A stretch of DNA of 64,000 nt, taken from the NCBI GenBank assembly GCA_965232615.1, contig OZ246985.1, forward strand, positions 186,001 to 250,000, written 5' to 3'. The stretch's first letter is position 1, and each line of letters begins with the position of its first letter. Under the pieces are notes generated by a model. The model was not told where the DNA came from. It saw only the letters and a list, made by a program, of their open reading frames with translations, and did no database searches. Positions 1-8,844 of this stretch are shown in pieces. The translations under genes and the position numbers were made by a program. Source of the DNA: UBA2779 sp965232615. GTDB taxonomy: Bacteria > Spirochaetota > Spirochaetia > DSM-2461.

Positions 1-470
1 GCTACGGCTGCCGCCATCACATGGAGTTGAATCCTGAGCGTGGTACATCCTGGATGAATGACTCTGGTTACCCATAATCCACCCGGAGGGGAGTCCCATG
101 GTTTTTCTCGGCATCCACGGCCCTTCTCCTGTCTTAATGAGGCGATAATGAAATCTATCCCCCTCTTTTTTCGTGCCAGAACATGGGCTGCATTCATGGT
201 GGAGTCAACATGGTTCAAGATTGTTACTCCTTCCACTGCCTGGAATTCCCAACTGGTAAAAGGCGGAATTTCCGTATCGTTAAGGATGTCGCCCGCATTT
301 CCGGAATGAATACTGTACCCTGACTGCCTGAGAAATGAAATGTGTTTATGGATGGCGACACGACTGATGCCCAGTTGTCTGCCGAGATATTCCCCGGTTA
401 TTGGTTGTGATGATTCTCTAAGGGTATTGAGAATTGAGTTCTTCTGATCTGCCGCCCGATGGTTAACCAT
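1..470 (-). CDS. birA: Biotin--[acetyl-CoA-carboxylase] ligase, N-terminal part (runs off window)
   Basis: Reading the minus strand from the ATG at 470 gives an uninterrupted frame of about 156 codons that leaves the window at base 1. Residues about 10-55 look like the BirA winged helix (…ITGEYLGRQLGISRVAIHKH…), followed by HVDSTMNAA and a biotin-ligase loop KGRGCREKPWDSPPGGL, which matches the GRGRxGRxWxSPxG motif that binds biotinyl-AMP. The family ligates biotin to carboxylase carrier protein and can repress biotin genes. The C-terminal catalytic half is outside the window. It is divergent from the RND operon at 760; a mini inverted-repeat element lies between them. A small plus-strand reading frame over the same bases (58-309) is a shadow. 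Confidence 0.88.
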   Translation of the reverse strand, partial: MVNHRAADQKNSILNTLRESSQPITGEYLGRQLGISRVAIHKHISFLRQSGYSIHSGNAGDILNDTEIPPFTSWEFQAVEGVTILNHVDSTMNAAHVLARKKRGIDFIIASLRQEKGRGCREKPWDSPPGGLWVTRVIHPGCTTLRIQLHVMAAAV

Positions 471-540
471 TCTCAAAGAGAGGTTAACAGATGATTGAAT
501 TGATGTCCAGTCTGACAGATCTACTATTTGAAACTTTTAC

Positions 541-622
541 GCAGTGTTAGAAAGCCTGTCAATGTCTGCTTGTATTGTACCCTGGTAAGGTGAAGTCTTT
601 TGCTTGATATAGTTGTTCTTAT
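541..622 (+). repeat. Dispersed ~82-bp repeat, copy A
   Basis: This stretch is about 85% similar, by eye, to the reverse complement of 54727-54808; both contain the block GGTAAGGTGAAG and the block TTGATATAGTTGTTCTTAT. Both copies end next to a MITE terminal repeat. No coding frame is evident. It may be part of a larger decayed mobile element. Confidence 0.6.
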
Positions 623-662
623 GGGTACCTCTAACAAACAGCTTTAGGAAATTGAGGCACCC
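623..662. mobile_element. Minimal MITE (two terminal repeats with almost nothing between)
   Basis: The sequence starts GGGTACCTCTAA and ends GAGGCACCC, with the AAACAGCTTTAGGAAATTG core seen in longer family members. Flanks TTAT and TTAA could be an imperfect 4-bp target duplication. It sits in the gap between divergent birA and the RND operon. Confidence 0.6.
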
Positions 663-759
663 TTAATGGAATCCATTCGCACTGGATAGAGCATTGTGGC
701 TGTATACATACCTGCCTCTCATCGTTAATATACTCAGATCTACAGGATTGGGCAATAGT

Positions 760-3000
760 ATGAGTACACGTCTATGGAATACATTTCGATCTGGAATTAT
801 CTCCCTCAAGCGCAGCTTATTTCTGTTTGCAATCATTCTTCCAGGCTGTATCTTTTATTTTTGGTCTCCATTTAACTCCAATATTGATGAAGATATATAT
901 ATGGAGAGTGAAGGTCATCTGCTCCTCCCTCAACGGAATGTGTCCATTGTAACCCTGGACTTGAATAATGCCGGACTGTCATTCACGAAGGCAGAGGATA
1001 TTCTTCAGATACGGTCACTTCAGGAAGATTTCATGCTGCTTCCGGGATGTTCAAAAGTAGATTCTATTCTCAGTGTGTCCAGAGTTATTTCTGAAGAAGA
1101 AGATATTGTTGTAGCCAGAGCCATTCCAGTCGATGATTCCAGTATTACCAATGAGTATCTGGAGGATTTGTCGATCCAGATCAATGATTTTCCGGAATTG
1201 TCCCCATACATCAACAAGGCTCAGGATACTATTCTTTTTTACATTTACTTTGCCAACAAATCCACACCTCAGGATATATATACAAGTTTGACAGCGATGC
1301 AAAAAAAATGGCAGGACTCCATTCCCTTTGATTTTACAGGTAGATCACCCATAATTGCCGCGACTGAGTTTCTTCTTACAAAAGACATCAAACTTCTATT
1401 TCCAATTCTCGCCATGGTGATAATTGCAATCTTTTCTCTGTTTCGGAGCATAAAAGTTCTTCTTGCGTCCCTTGCTCTCATTCTCATGGCCATGGTGTTC
1501 TCCTATGGATTAGTACGGTTTACAGGGATTCCTGACAGTCCTCTCCTCCTGCTCGTTCCGATTTTTTGTCTGGGACTGCTCAGTGATTATCTTATTCATT
1601 ATTTCTATCACCGACTTCATTCCCCGGTTTCCAGCGGAGGGAGAAGTCCTGGAAAACTTCTCATGTTTCCGCTCAGCTTGACCGCCCTCTCAACATTGAC
1701 AGGATTCCTGTCCCTTTGCCTTATCAATGGTTCCGGGCATCTCCAGGTAGGAATAACAATTGCTTCCGGGGTACTTGTTACCTGGGCAGGGGTGTTTTTA
1801 TGGATTGACTTCGGACAGTATAGGCCCGCGAAGAAGCCCTTACTGGAAGGTTTCATACGGTTTCAAGGTAAGTTGTTTGCACGGATTGCCAGACACCGAC
1901 ACGCATATTTCATCGTTATAGCCGCGGCAGTAATATGGGGTTCTCTTGAGTTGAATGAACTGGAGATTGAACCCTATCCTATTCAGCAACTTCCAGAATC
2001 CACTACAATCAAGAAATCTGACAGGATAATCAATGATAGATTCTATGGATCAGTTCAATACTTCCTTGAAATAGATACGGGCGAGAAGAACGGTATTTTG
2101 AAGAAGAATACATTGCTGGAGCTGGACCGGATTCACAAAACAATAGATGAAAGCAAGATCGGTTTCTCTTACTCCCTATTAACAGTGCTCAAGAGGATGA
2201 ATTTCTACTTCAATGGCGATGAAGAATCCTTCTTAACCAGCACTGATTTCGATGACTTTTATGATGCCCTTGTCGAGCAGTATCTACTGTATTTCTCATC
2301 CAGTGTTGACCCTGTTGAGTATGAATCAATGCTGGATAGTTCCTATCGAGTTTTTTCCATCAGGGGATTGATTTATTACCGGAGTTACAAAGATCTCAAC
2401 AATTTCTTACTGCTGCTGGAGAGTATACGGAGTCATGTCCCTGAGAATTGGACTTTGAGCCTGCACGGGATGGCCCAACAGCTGAACAAGGAGCATACAG
2501 TTCTTCGTCAGAACTGGCTTTTTTCTTTCATCGGTGGAGGGATTCTCATCTTCATTACTGTACTCATGTTTTACAGGAAGTGGAATCTAGCCCTGTTGAG
2601 TCTCGCGCCTGGTTTTCTCAGCATGCTCATTTCTCTGGGGTTCATCAATCTGGCAGGCATCAACATTGATGTTTTTTCCATCATATTTGTGGCGATTATT
2701 ACTGGATTGGTTATCGATTACAGTATTCATACACTGGTTGCTCTCAACCATCTGGGAAAGGTTGAAAACCTTGAGATTGGTTTTAACAGAATTGTTGGAT
2801 TCAGTGGAATACCGATTTTTCTGAGTTTCCTTACATCAATTCTGTCATTTTCCATATTGTTTATATCCTCATTCAGTGGAGCGAGGAATCTTGGGGCCTT
2901 GTTGCTACTTTCACTTGTTTTTTCATTCTTCCTAAGCCTATACTTAATACCATTGATTATCTTGCCCAATCGATTAAAGAAGGAGAATTATCATGCTTAA
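760..3000 (+). CDS. RND/MMPL-family transporter
   Basis: A 746-residue membrane protein with the duplicated RND layout: an N-terminal helix (about 17-35), a periplasmic loop, a helix bundle (about 215-365), a second periplasmic loop, and a second bundle (about 610-735). Each bundle carries a GLxxDYxIH motif (GLLSDYLIHYF and GLVIDYSIHTL), typical of MMPL/hopanoid-exporter-like proteins that use the proton motive force to move lipids or hydrophobic compounds. I chose ATG 760 over the upstream TTG at 694 because MSTRLWNTFRS leads straight into the first helix. It overlaps the LolA-like gene by 8 bases, so the two are probably co-translated, and the next gene encodes a barrel: a probable envelope lipid-trafficking operon. 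The substrate is unknown. Confidence 0.85.
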   Translation: MSTRLWNTFRSGIISLKRSLFLFAIILPGCIFYFWSPFNSNIDEDIYMESEGHLLLPQRNVSIVTLDLNNAGLSFTKAEDILQIRSLQEDFMLLPGCSKVDSILSVSRVISEEEDIVVARAIPVDDSSITNEYLEDLSIQINDFPELSPYINKAQDTILFYIYFANKSTPQDIYTSLTAMQKKWQDSIPFDFTGRSPIIAATEFLLTKDIKLLFPILAMVIIAIFSLFRSIKVLLASLALILMAMVFSYGLVRFTGIPDSPLLLLVPIFCLGLLSDYLIHYFYHRLHSPVSSGGRSPGKLLMFPLSLTALSTLTGFLSLCLINGSGHLQVGITIASGVLVTWAGVFLWIDFGQYRPAKKPLLEGFIRFQGKLFARIARHRHAYFIVIAAAVIWGSLELNELEIEPYPIQQLPESTTIKKSDRIINDRFYGSVQYFLEIDTGEKNGILKKNTLLELDRIHKTIDESKIGFSYSLLTVLKRMNFYFNGDEESFLTSTDFDDFYDALVEQYLLYFSSSVDPVEYESMLDSSYRVFSIRGLIYYRSYKDLNNFLLLLESIRSHVPENWTLSLHGMAQQLNKEHTVLRQNWLFSFIGGGILIFITVLMFYRKWNLALLSLAPGFLSMLISLGFINLAGINIDVFSIIFVAIITGLVIDYSIHTLVALNHLGKVENLEIGFNRIVGFSGIPIFLSFLTSILSFSILFISSFSGARNLGALLLLSLVFSFFLSLYLIPLIILPNRLKKENYHA

Positions 3001-3778
3001 AATTCTGAAGTATTCAGTGTTGTTACTTTGTTTTTCCATGCCGCTACAGGCCATCACCGTTCAGGAAGTACTGGATGGATTTTCAAAACGTCTCACTATA
3101 CCTATGCTGACGGGAACATTTCATGTGCAGTTAATTGCCAAAAATGGTGATGTCAGGGAAATCACAGCAAGAGCCTATCAGAAGAATATTGGTGCCCAAC
3201 AGAATAATCGTTTGTTTATATTTGATTTTCCTCCCACTGTAAGAGGTATGGGATTGTTGCTCCATTCATTTTTTGATGGAAGGAAAAACAATATGTGGAT
3301 CTATTTACCTGCGATACGGAGAATCAAAAGGATTGCCCTTGAGAATTCAGGAGGTGGATATTTCATGGGCAGTGATTTTACCTACCGTGATTTAATCAAC
3401 AATGATTATAGTAAGATGAACTATGAACTTACCGATGATCAGACCATCGATGGAGTTGAGTATTACGTTGTTAAGGCCTGGGGCAAAAACCCGAAATTAC
3501 AAAAGGATAATGGGTATTCATACATCCTGAGTTACTATCGTAAAGACAATTTTTTTCTGGCAAGACGAGACTACTATGACTTCAATGAGGATCTTTTGAA
3601 AATCTATCAGGTTGAAGAATCCATAAATCTTGAGCAATATATCTATCCAACGAATATCTCCATGACTAATGTACAAACAGGTCATAAATCTCTTTTACTG
3701 GTGACAGATGTGAGTACAGAGGAGATTCCTGACCGTTATTTCACAACACGATACATGAAATCCAATACAATGCAATGA
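2993..3778 (+). CDS. Outer-membrane lipoprotein-sorting (LolA-like) protein
   Basis: 261 residues with a Sec signal peptide (about 1-20, ending MPLQA). The body resembles the LolA-like family that accompanies MMPL transporters, with the stretches MWIYLPAIRRIKRI and GSDFTYRDL. This family has a LolA/LolB half-barrel fold and binds hydrophobic ligands in the periplasm. The start overlaps the end of the RND gene and its own stop overlaps the next ATG (ATGA). This suggests it receives or delivers the lipid handled by the RND pump; that role is inferred from context only. It is not the canonical LolA. Confidence 0.8.
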   Translation: MLKILKYSVLLLCFSMPLQAITVQEVLDGFSKRLTIPMLTGTFHVQLIAKNGDVREITARAYQKNIGAQQNNRLFIFDFPPTVRGMGLLLHSFFDGRKNNMWIYLPAIRRIKRIALENSGGGYFMGSDFTYRDLINNDYSKMNYELTDDQTIDGVEYYVVKAWGKNPKLQKDNGYSYILSYYRKDNFFLARRDYYDFNEDLLKIYQVEESINLEQYIYPTNISMTNVQTGHKSLLLVTDVSTEEIPDRYFTTRYMKSNTMQ

Positions 3779-5061
3779 AGCGGAAATCCTTTCATTTATT
3801 ATTACTGCTCTTTGTGCTGATTACAGTGACTTCACCTGTGAATGGACAGAACTTCAGATTCGTTTCATTTGCAGATTATTATGGTGGAATCGAACCATCT
3901 GATGGGTATCAAAACTTGAGGTCACGCATATTCATGCGTCCAACATTCAGTGGTGTTGATGACAATTCAGGTTTTGAGTGGCAGATTTCGGCAAATCTGT
4001 GGATGCAGCCCTTCGGTGATTCCATGTATATCAATCCCTGGGATGTTCTCCATGAGAGTTACCTGTTCCTGCCGTTTAATTATTTGGATATCACTCTGGG
4101 ACAGAAAATTATTACTTATGGGTTTTCCGATATCAGAAGTCCGCTCAACCCCCTGCACAGTACAAATAGCAATACCCTGAGCCTTGATGAGTACTTTGAC
4201 AGTCGGCGTCCTGATCCTCTACTACAGTTGAAGATTTACCCGACATTTGAGGATACCATTGAGTTAACATACATCCCGATAACCAGACCGGACAAAGAAA
4301 GGCAGGGGCCCGTCATGCTAACCGGTTCCAATGATACCCTTGAATGGGGTCCTGACTCTTTCCTGACAACTTCAGAAAGCCTGCATTCAATATTCGTCAA
4401 TTACAATCACTATGGAGAGAAGATGGATTTTCAGATTTTCTACGGCTGGTATACAGAACATACACCTGATTTTGTTGTACAGGAGACATCTACAACTCAT
4501 TCATCAGTCATAGAACCGATTTATCGGAAAAAACATACATTTGGATTTGCATATTCATTAAAACTCTGGGTATTTACCCTGTCTCAGGATTTTGCCTTTA
4601 ACCTGACATCAGACTTCAACGGGACTGACATTGGGGCTCAGAATTCTGATATTTCCATCAATACCCAGGTGCTCGTACAGCTTCCCTGGGGTATCTTAAG
4701 CCAGTTCAACTTAAACTATGCCTTTTTTCCAAATCACAATAATCACAGTGAAGAAGGTGAAGGTGCTGATTATCTTTCCAGGGAAATCCAATCATTTCAT
4801 ACCCAGCCCCAACAGCACATAGCCTATATTATCGCCCATTTTGAGAAAACATTTCTAAGGGAAAGAATGAAAACAACCCTCAATTTGGGGTACTTCTTCT
4901 CACCAGCAATCTATCTTGGTCCACGCGTTTCTTACAATATTTCAGATCACTGGCAGTTTGAGGTTGGGGCAGATATCCATCTGCTGGATCCTTCGACATC
5001 CGACTTGAGAAGAAATGCTACGAATGACAACTACTATGCACGATTGCTGTTTCGCTATTGA
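3775..5061 (+). CDS. Probable outer-membrane beta-barrel protein, third gene of the RND operon
   Basis: 428 residues with a signal peptide (about 1-25, ending SPVNGQ), then alternating amphipathic strands rich in aromatic residues and ending in the aromatic-rich YYARLLFRY, which fits an outer-membrane barrel C-terminus. It starts in a 4-base ATGA overlap with the LolA-like gene, so the three are almost certainly one operon. RND-LolA-barrel trios are known, and the barrel is thought to complete transport across the envelope. I cannot name a family with certainty. Confidence 0.72.
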   Translation: MKRKSFHLLLLLFVLITVTSPVNGQNFRFVSFADYYGGIEPSDGYQNLRSRIFMRPTFSGVDDNSGFEWQISANLWMQPFGDSMYINPWDVLHESYLFLPFNYLDITLGQKIITYGFSDIRSPLNPLHSTNSNTLSLDEYFDSRRPDPLLQLKIYPTFEDTIELTYIPITRPDKERQGPVMLTGSNDTLEWGPDSFLTTSESLHSIFVNYNHYGEKMDFQIFYGWYTEHTPDFVVQETSTTHSSVIEPIYRKKHTFGFAYSLKLWVFTLSQDFAFNLTSDFNGTDIGAQNSDISINTQVLVQLPWGILSQFNLNYAFFPNHNNHSEEGEGADYLSREIQSFHTQPQQHIAYIIAHFEKTFLRERMKTTLNLGYFFSPAIYLGPRVSYNISDHWQFEVGADIHLLDPSTSDLRRNATNDNYYARLLFRY

Positions 5062-5076
5062 AAACAAGTGCAATAT

Positions 5077-5148
5077 CATCTCCAGGGGGAATCGAACCCC
5101 CGTTGCCGGGATGAAAACCCGGTGTACTAACCCCTATACTATGGAGAC
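5077..5148 (-). tRNA. tRNA-Glu (anticodon TTC)
   Basis: On the minus strand the sequence folds as a cloverleaf: acceptor GTCTCCA pairs with TGGAGAT, the anticodon arm is CCGGG-TTTTCAT-CCCGG (anticodon TTC), and the T arm contains GGTTCGATTCC. No CCA is encoded. It lies 23 bases from tRNA-Lys on the same strand, so the two are probably one transcript. Confidence 0.95.
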
Positions 5149-5171
5149 AAATGAACCAGAATAACTGATTA

Positions 5172-5244
5172 TGAGCCGCAATGGATTCGAACCATTGACC
5201 CACGCCTTAAAAGGGCGTTGCTCTGCCAACTGAGCTAGCGGCCC
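5172..5244 (-). tRNA. tRNA-Lys (anticodon TTT)
   Basis: On the minus strand the acceptor GGGCCGC pairs with GCGGCTC, the D arm has AGCTCAGTTGGCAGAGC, the anticodon arm is ACGCC-CTTTTAA-GGCGT (anticodon TTT), and the T arm has GGTTCGAATCC. No CCA is encoded. Confidence 0.96.
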
Positions 5245-5404
5245 GTAAGAGAAAAAATTTACTCCCGGATACGATTTATGTCAACGCCCCAGATGGTATT
5301 TTAAATACTTTAATCATCAGGGCATCTCTGCAAACCATCCATTCCGGTTCCGACTTGATTACCCGCACTTCAGCATGGTTGAAGAAATACCTGCGAATCC
5401 CTGC

Positions 5405-5503
5405 TGCGTTCAGTTATTACCGCAGGGCGTAGCCCGAGAAACACACCGCCACTTCGTCAATTTCCTGAAGGGCACCTCTAAAGCTGTTTTTTAGAGGTAC
5501 CCC
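5405..5503. mobile_element. MITE remnant with a nested minimal copy
   Basis: Bases 5405-5469 match the inner right half of the MITE family (GCGTAGCCCGAGAAACACA and CACTTCGTCAATTTCCTGAA). The last part, 5470-5502, is a compact unit running from GGGCACCTCTAAAG to TTAGAGGTACCC, as if one copy was inserted in or spliced to another. The rest of the gap 5245-5560 shows nothing recognisable. Confidence 0.6.
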
Positions 5504-5560
5504 ACTGACATTATCGGAAAATCTCTATTCACAAAAGACTCCACTGTTGTACAATGGAGT

Positions 5561-6319
5561 ATGAAAATAATATCCTGGAATGTTAATGGGATCAGGGCCG
5601 CCCATAAAAAAGGCTTCGTCGACTATCTCACTCTGGCTGATGCGGATATTTTCTGTGTACAGGAAACCAAAGCTCAACCCGATCAAGTTATTCAGGAAAT
5701 TCGAACTCCTTCAGGATATCAATCCTGCTGGAACAGCGCTGTGAAGAAAGGTTACAGTGGTACGGCCATCTGGTCTAAGAAGACGCCCGATAAAGTAGAA
5801 ATTCTGGGAATCGATGAATTTGATGCCGAGGGACGCATGCAGATTATTCATTTCGGCAACCTGGTCATCATGAATGGTTATTTCCCCAATTCCCAGCCTG
5901 AAGGAGTTCGACTGGATTACAAGCTGCGATTCAATACAGCAGTAAAGGATTGCGGCGATACATTGGTGGGACAGGGAAAAACAGTTGTAATAACGGGAGA
6001 TTTCAATGTCTCCCACAAACCAATAGATCTGGCTCGTCCGAAAGAAAACGAAAAAAACCCCGGTTATCTGCCGGAAGAAAGGGAATGGATGGATTCGTTT
6101 ATCGGCAATGGCTGGACAGATACATTCCGAATTTTTGAGAAAGGCCCGGAACATTACACCTGGTGGACATACCGGGGGGGGGCCCGAGCCAGGAATATTG
6201 GATGGAGGCTGGATTATTTCTGTATAAACGACACATCCATTAACAGAGTCCGTTCATCAATCATCCATTCAGATATCATGGGTAGCGATCATTGTCCAAT
6301 TGAAATGGAACTGGATTAA
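5561..6319 (+). CDS. xth: Exodeoxyribonuclease III
   Basis: 252 residues, the normal length for the ExoIII/AP-endonuclease family. Catalytic motifs are all present: MKIISWNVNGIRA at the N-terminus, the metal-binding Glu in CVQETKA, GDFNVSH in the middle, and GSDHCPIEMEL at the C-terminus, which carries the catalytic Asp-His pair. The enzyme incises abasic sites and degrades 3' ends during base-excision repair. The start is fixed by the conserved N-terminus; a GGAG lies unusually close to the ATG. It stands alone, preceded by MITE debris. Confidence 0.95.
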   Translation: MKIISWNVNGIRAAHKKGFVDYLTLADADIFCVQETKAQPDQVIQEIRTPSGYQSCWNSAVKKGYSGTAIWSKKTPDKVEILGIDEFDAEGRMQIIHFGNLVIMNGYFPNSQPEGVRLDYKLRFNTAVKDCGDTLVGQGKTVVITGDFNVSHKPIDLARPKENEKNPGYLPEEREWMDSFIGNGWTDTFRIFEKGPEHYTWWTYRGGARARNIGWRLDYFCINDTSINRVRSSIIHSDIMGSDHCPIEMELD

Positions 6320-6553
6320 CTACCACATAACCAGCCGCGGAGAGTTTTTCGAGGTCAGTCCTTTACTCCTCTTTTTTACCTGATAGCTTCGGGGAAAGGA
6401 TGATTTCTCTCAATGGCCTCCAGTTTCCCTGCGTATCAATTTCTGACGAGGAATTATTCTTTGAATGAGCATCAACTACGATATCCCGTAGAGCCTGGAA
6501 CATCTGAATAACCTTTTAAGAGATTCTCAGTAATCCCATTACAATTTCCGATT

Positions 6554-8149
6554 ATGGTAATGATGAAGATCATGATACATAAAATACTTGTTTTTACATT
6601 TATCCTGCTTATTGTTGCCATTGTTGATGTTGGTGCCATAGAAATCTGGTTCAGACAACTTGATATTGATGCTTATGAAAATCTGGTTGGCCGTTACCAG
6701 ATAAATGCATCCGAAGCAATCGAGGTGAATGCCTATAGGTTCACGTATAACGATGCCGGACAATTGGAGAAGGTGGTTTATCATCAATCCGGAAGGTCAC
6801 TGCCAGTTCCCCGTTATGGTGTACAACGGATAGAGATTTCCTATACGGAAAACTATGTACACCGATGGTTTACTGATGATACCGGAAAACTGATGCCCAA
6901 TGAAAATGGCGTATGGGGACACCGGGTACCTCTGGATTCCTATGGCAGAGCCCGTGGAGTTATATTCTATGATGCTTATGGGAATGTCGTCCCCAATAAG
7001 GATGGAATTGCTCAACGGCTTTGGAAGCTGGATAAGGCCGGACGGAAAACTCTGGAGCGTTTTTTCGATGCGGAAGGAGCCCAGGTTGTATCAAACAATG
7101 TAGCGAAAATCCATTATATATGGGACGACAAAGATCATCTCATAGAGTTGCATAATTTTGATATTCACGGAGAGGCAACATTGTCTAATGATGACGGTGT
7201 TTTTCTTTACCGATGGGTCAGGAACAATGCTGGAGATATTATCAGAGAAGAACGATACGGTGTGGATCTTGAACTGATTGTAGCATCAGATGGTTCAGCT
7301 GCTGTGCAGTGGGAAAGGGATTCAAGGGGATTGCCAACTTCTGAATGGCGTCTTGGAACCAACAATCGTGCTCTGGAAAATGCTGAAGGGGTAGCACGTT
7401 ACCAGTATACCTATGATCACATTGGAAATCTAATCGGTCAAACCCACTACAATGCCCGGGGTAAACCAACCCGGGACATCGCGGGTGTTGTTACCTATCA
7501 ATGGATTCATTACTCCCAGGGCAATGAGCTTGAACAGCTAAATCTTGATGAGGACGGGCTCCTTACGCAGGACGATGCCGGAATGGCATCTTATCGCTGG
7601 GAGTACGATCATCGAGGATTAATTGTTTCATCGATGAGTTTTGATACGAATGATCAACCCAAAGAGGATTTATGGGGGATTTCCCGCTATAAATATACCT
7701 ATAACGACCTGCGGCAACTTGTTGAGGCCACCAGCTACAATGACTGGGAAACCCTGGCCATGGATAGTTCTGGTGTTGTTACATACCGTTGGGAATATGA
7801 CGCTATGGGGAACCGAAGCCTGGAGCGTCATTACGATGAAAATGATGCGATTGTGGAAGACTTCAGGGGTATCGCTGAATATCACTGGACCTATGATACA
7901 GAAAGTCGGCGTGTGCAGCAGAGGCAATATGGACTTTTCGATCAGCTTAGATCGGACCCCAATGGAGTGGCTATCTATACATGGAACTATGATGGATACG
8001 GCAGAACGACCGAACAAAGACATTTCGGAGTGGATGAAAGACCGGTTGACAACAATTCTGGTGCAGCATTAGCTCGCTGGTCTTATGATAAGAAGGGCCA
8101 TCCCCTGACTTTCGCCCGGTTCGACCGCAGAAGACTGCCAACAGAATAG
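6554..8149 (+). CDS. Secreted YD-like tandem-repeat protein
   Basis: 531 residues with a hydrophobic signal (about 8-28) and then roughly a dozen imperfect repeats of about 39 residues of the form YxWxYDxxGxxxxxxxYxxxxxPxxDxxGVxxY. The Y-x-YD-x-x-G core recalls YD/Rhs repeats, which fold as a winding beta sheet, but no Rhs core or toxin tip is seen. An in-frame ATG at 6563 is an alternative start; neither has a clear ribosome site. The function is unknown; a surface or periplasmic role is a guess from the signal peptide. The preceding gap (6320-6553) shows nothing recognisable. Confidence 0.65.
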   Translation: MVMMKIMIHKILVFTFILLIVAIVDVGAIEIWFRQLDIDAYENLVGRYQINASEAIEVNAYRFTYNDAGQLEKVVYHQSGRSLPVPRYGVQRIEISYTENYVHRWFTDDTGKLMPNENGVWGHRVPLDSYGRARGVIFYDAYGNVVPNKDGIAQRLWKLDKAGRKTLERFFDAEGAQVVSNNVAKIHYIWDDKDHLIELHNFDIHGEATLSNDDGVFLYRWVRNNAGDIIREERYGVDLELIVASDGSAAVQWERDSRGLPTSEWRLGTNNRALENAEGVARYQYTYDHIGNLIGQTHYNARGKPTRDIAGVVTYQWIHYSQGNELEQLNLDEDGLLTQDDAGMASYRWEYDHRGLIVSSMSFDTNDQPKEDLWGISRYKYTYNDLRQLVEATSYNDWETLAMDSSGVVTYRWEYDAMGNRSLERHYDENDAIVEDFRGIAEYHWTYDTESRRVQQRQYGLFDQLRSDPNGVAIYTWNYDGYGRTTEQRHFGVDERPVDNNSGAALARWSYDKKGHPLTFARFDRRRLPTE

Positions 8150-8172
8150 TCTTAATTCCAGTGCCAGCCTGA

Positions 8173-8772
8173 TTAATCCTCTTCCTCTGCGTCATCCTGT
8201 ACTAAATCATGCTCAGCAGGCATTATTGGAAGAGCATCTGAGACTTTTTCAGTAAAGTCCTCAGAGCCCGTCGATGTAGTATTTTCTGCTTCCAGTTTCA
8301 TGAAAATCATCTGCTCAACTTCATCTTTTTCTATCTCAAAAGAGAAAGCCACTTCATCGACAAGCAGGTTTAATGCACTGTCATACAGCTTACGCTCAAG
8401 AATTGGTAATTCCTTCACCTTGCTACGATGGTAAAGCCTGGTTACCACTGTTGCAATATCAGTTATATCTCCTTTGCGAAGGAGATTCAGATTCATCTGG
8501 TAGCGGAGTTTCCAGTCTGCAGGAACAGGTTCATAATTCGATGTGATAATATCCAGGGCTTTTTCTGCCCGTTCCTTCTGTACAATGGCTCTAATTCCCT
8601 GAGTAACAGCAGAAACAGCAGGTATACGAATCGTCATATCAGAAACATGGAAGTATATAACATAGTATGGCACCATTGTACCATTGAACAAACGCTCTTC
8701 GATATCCTGAATGATTCCTACTCCCTGCAAAGGGTAAACAACCTGCTGTCCAGTTTCAAACTTTATTGACAT
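8173..8772 (-). CDS. CarD/CdnL-family transcription regulator
   Basis: 199 residues. The N-terminal 60 residues form the RNA-polymerase interaction domain (FETGQQVVYPLQGVGIIQ, then YYVIYF), followed by an alpha-helical DNA-binding part with the RYQMNLNLLRKGD segment typical of CarD. These proteins bind the RNA polymerase beta subunit and stabilise open promoter complexes. The C-terminal 40 residues are acidic and low complexity (ending AEEED), longer than the minimal family. It is convergent with the YD-repeat gene and divergent from the gene at 8845. Confidence 0.9.
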   Translation of the reverse strand: MSIKFETGQQVVYPLQGVGIIQDIEERLFNGTMVPYYVIYFHVSDMTIRIPAVSAVTQGIRAIVQKERAEKALDIITSNYEPVPADWKLRYQMNLNLLRKGDITDIATVVTRLYHRSKVKELPILERKLYDSALNLLVDEVAFSFEIEKDEVEQMIFMKLEAENTTSTGSEDFTEKVSDALPIMPAEHDLVQDDAEEED

Positions 8773-8844
8773 AGCCTCAACAGTATAGCAAATATTTCTT
8801 CTCTCGTCAAACCTGGATGCACTGCATCCGATAATAGGAAGTGT

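Noticed and set aside
58..309. 83-codon plus-strand frame at the window start
   Set aside because: It is antisense to a clear BirA frame.
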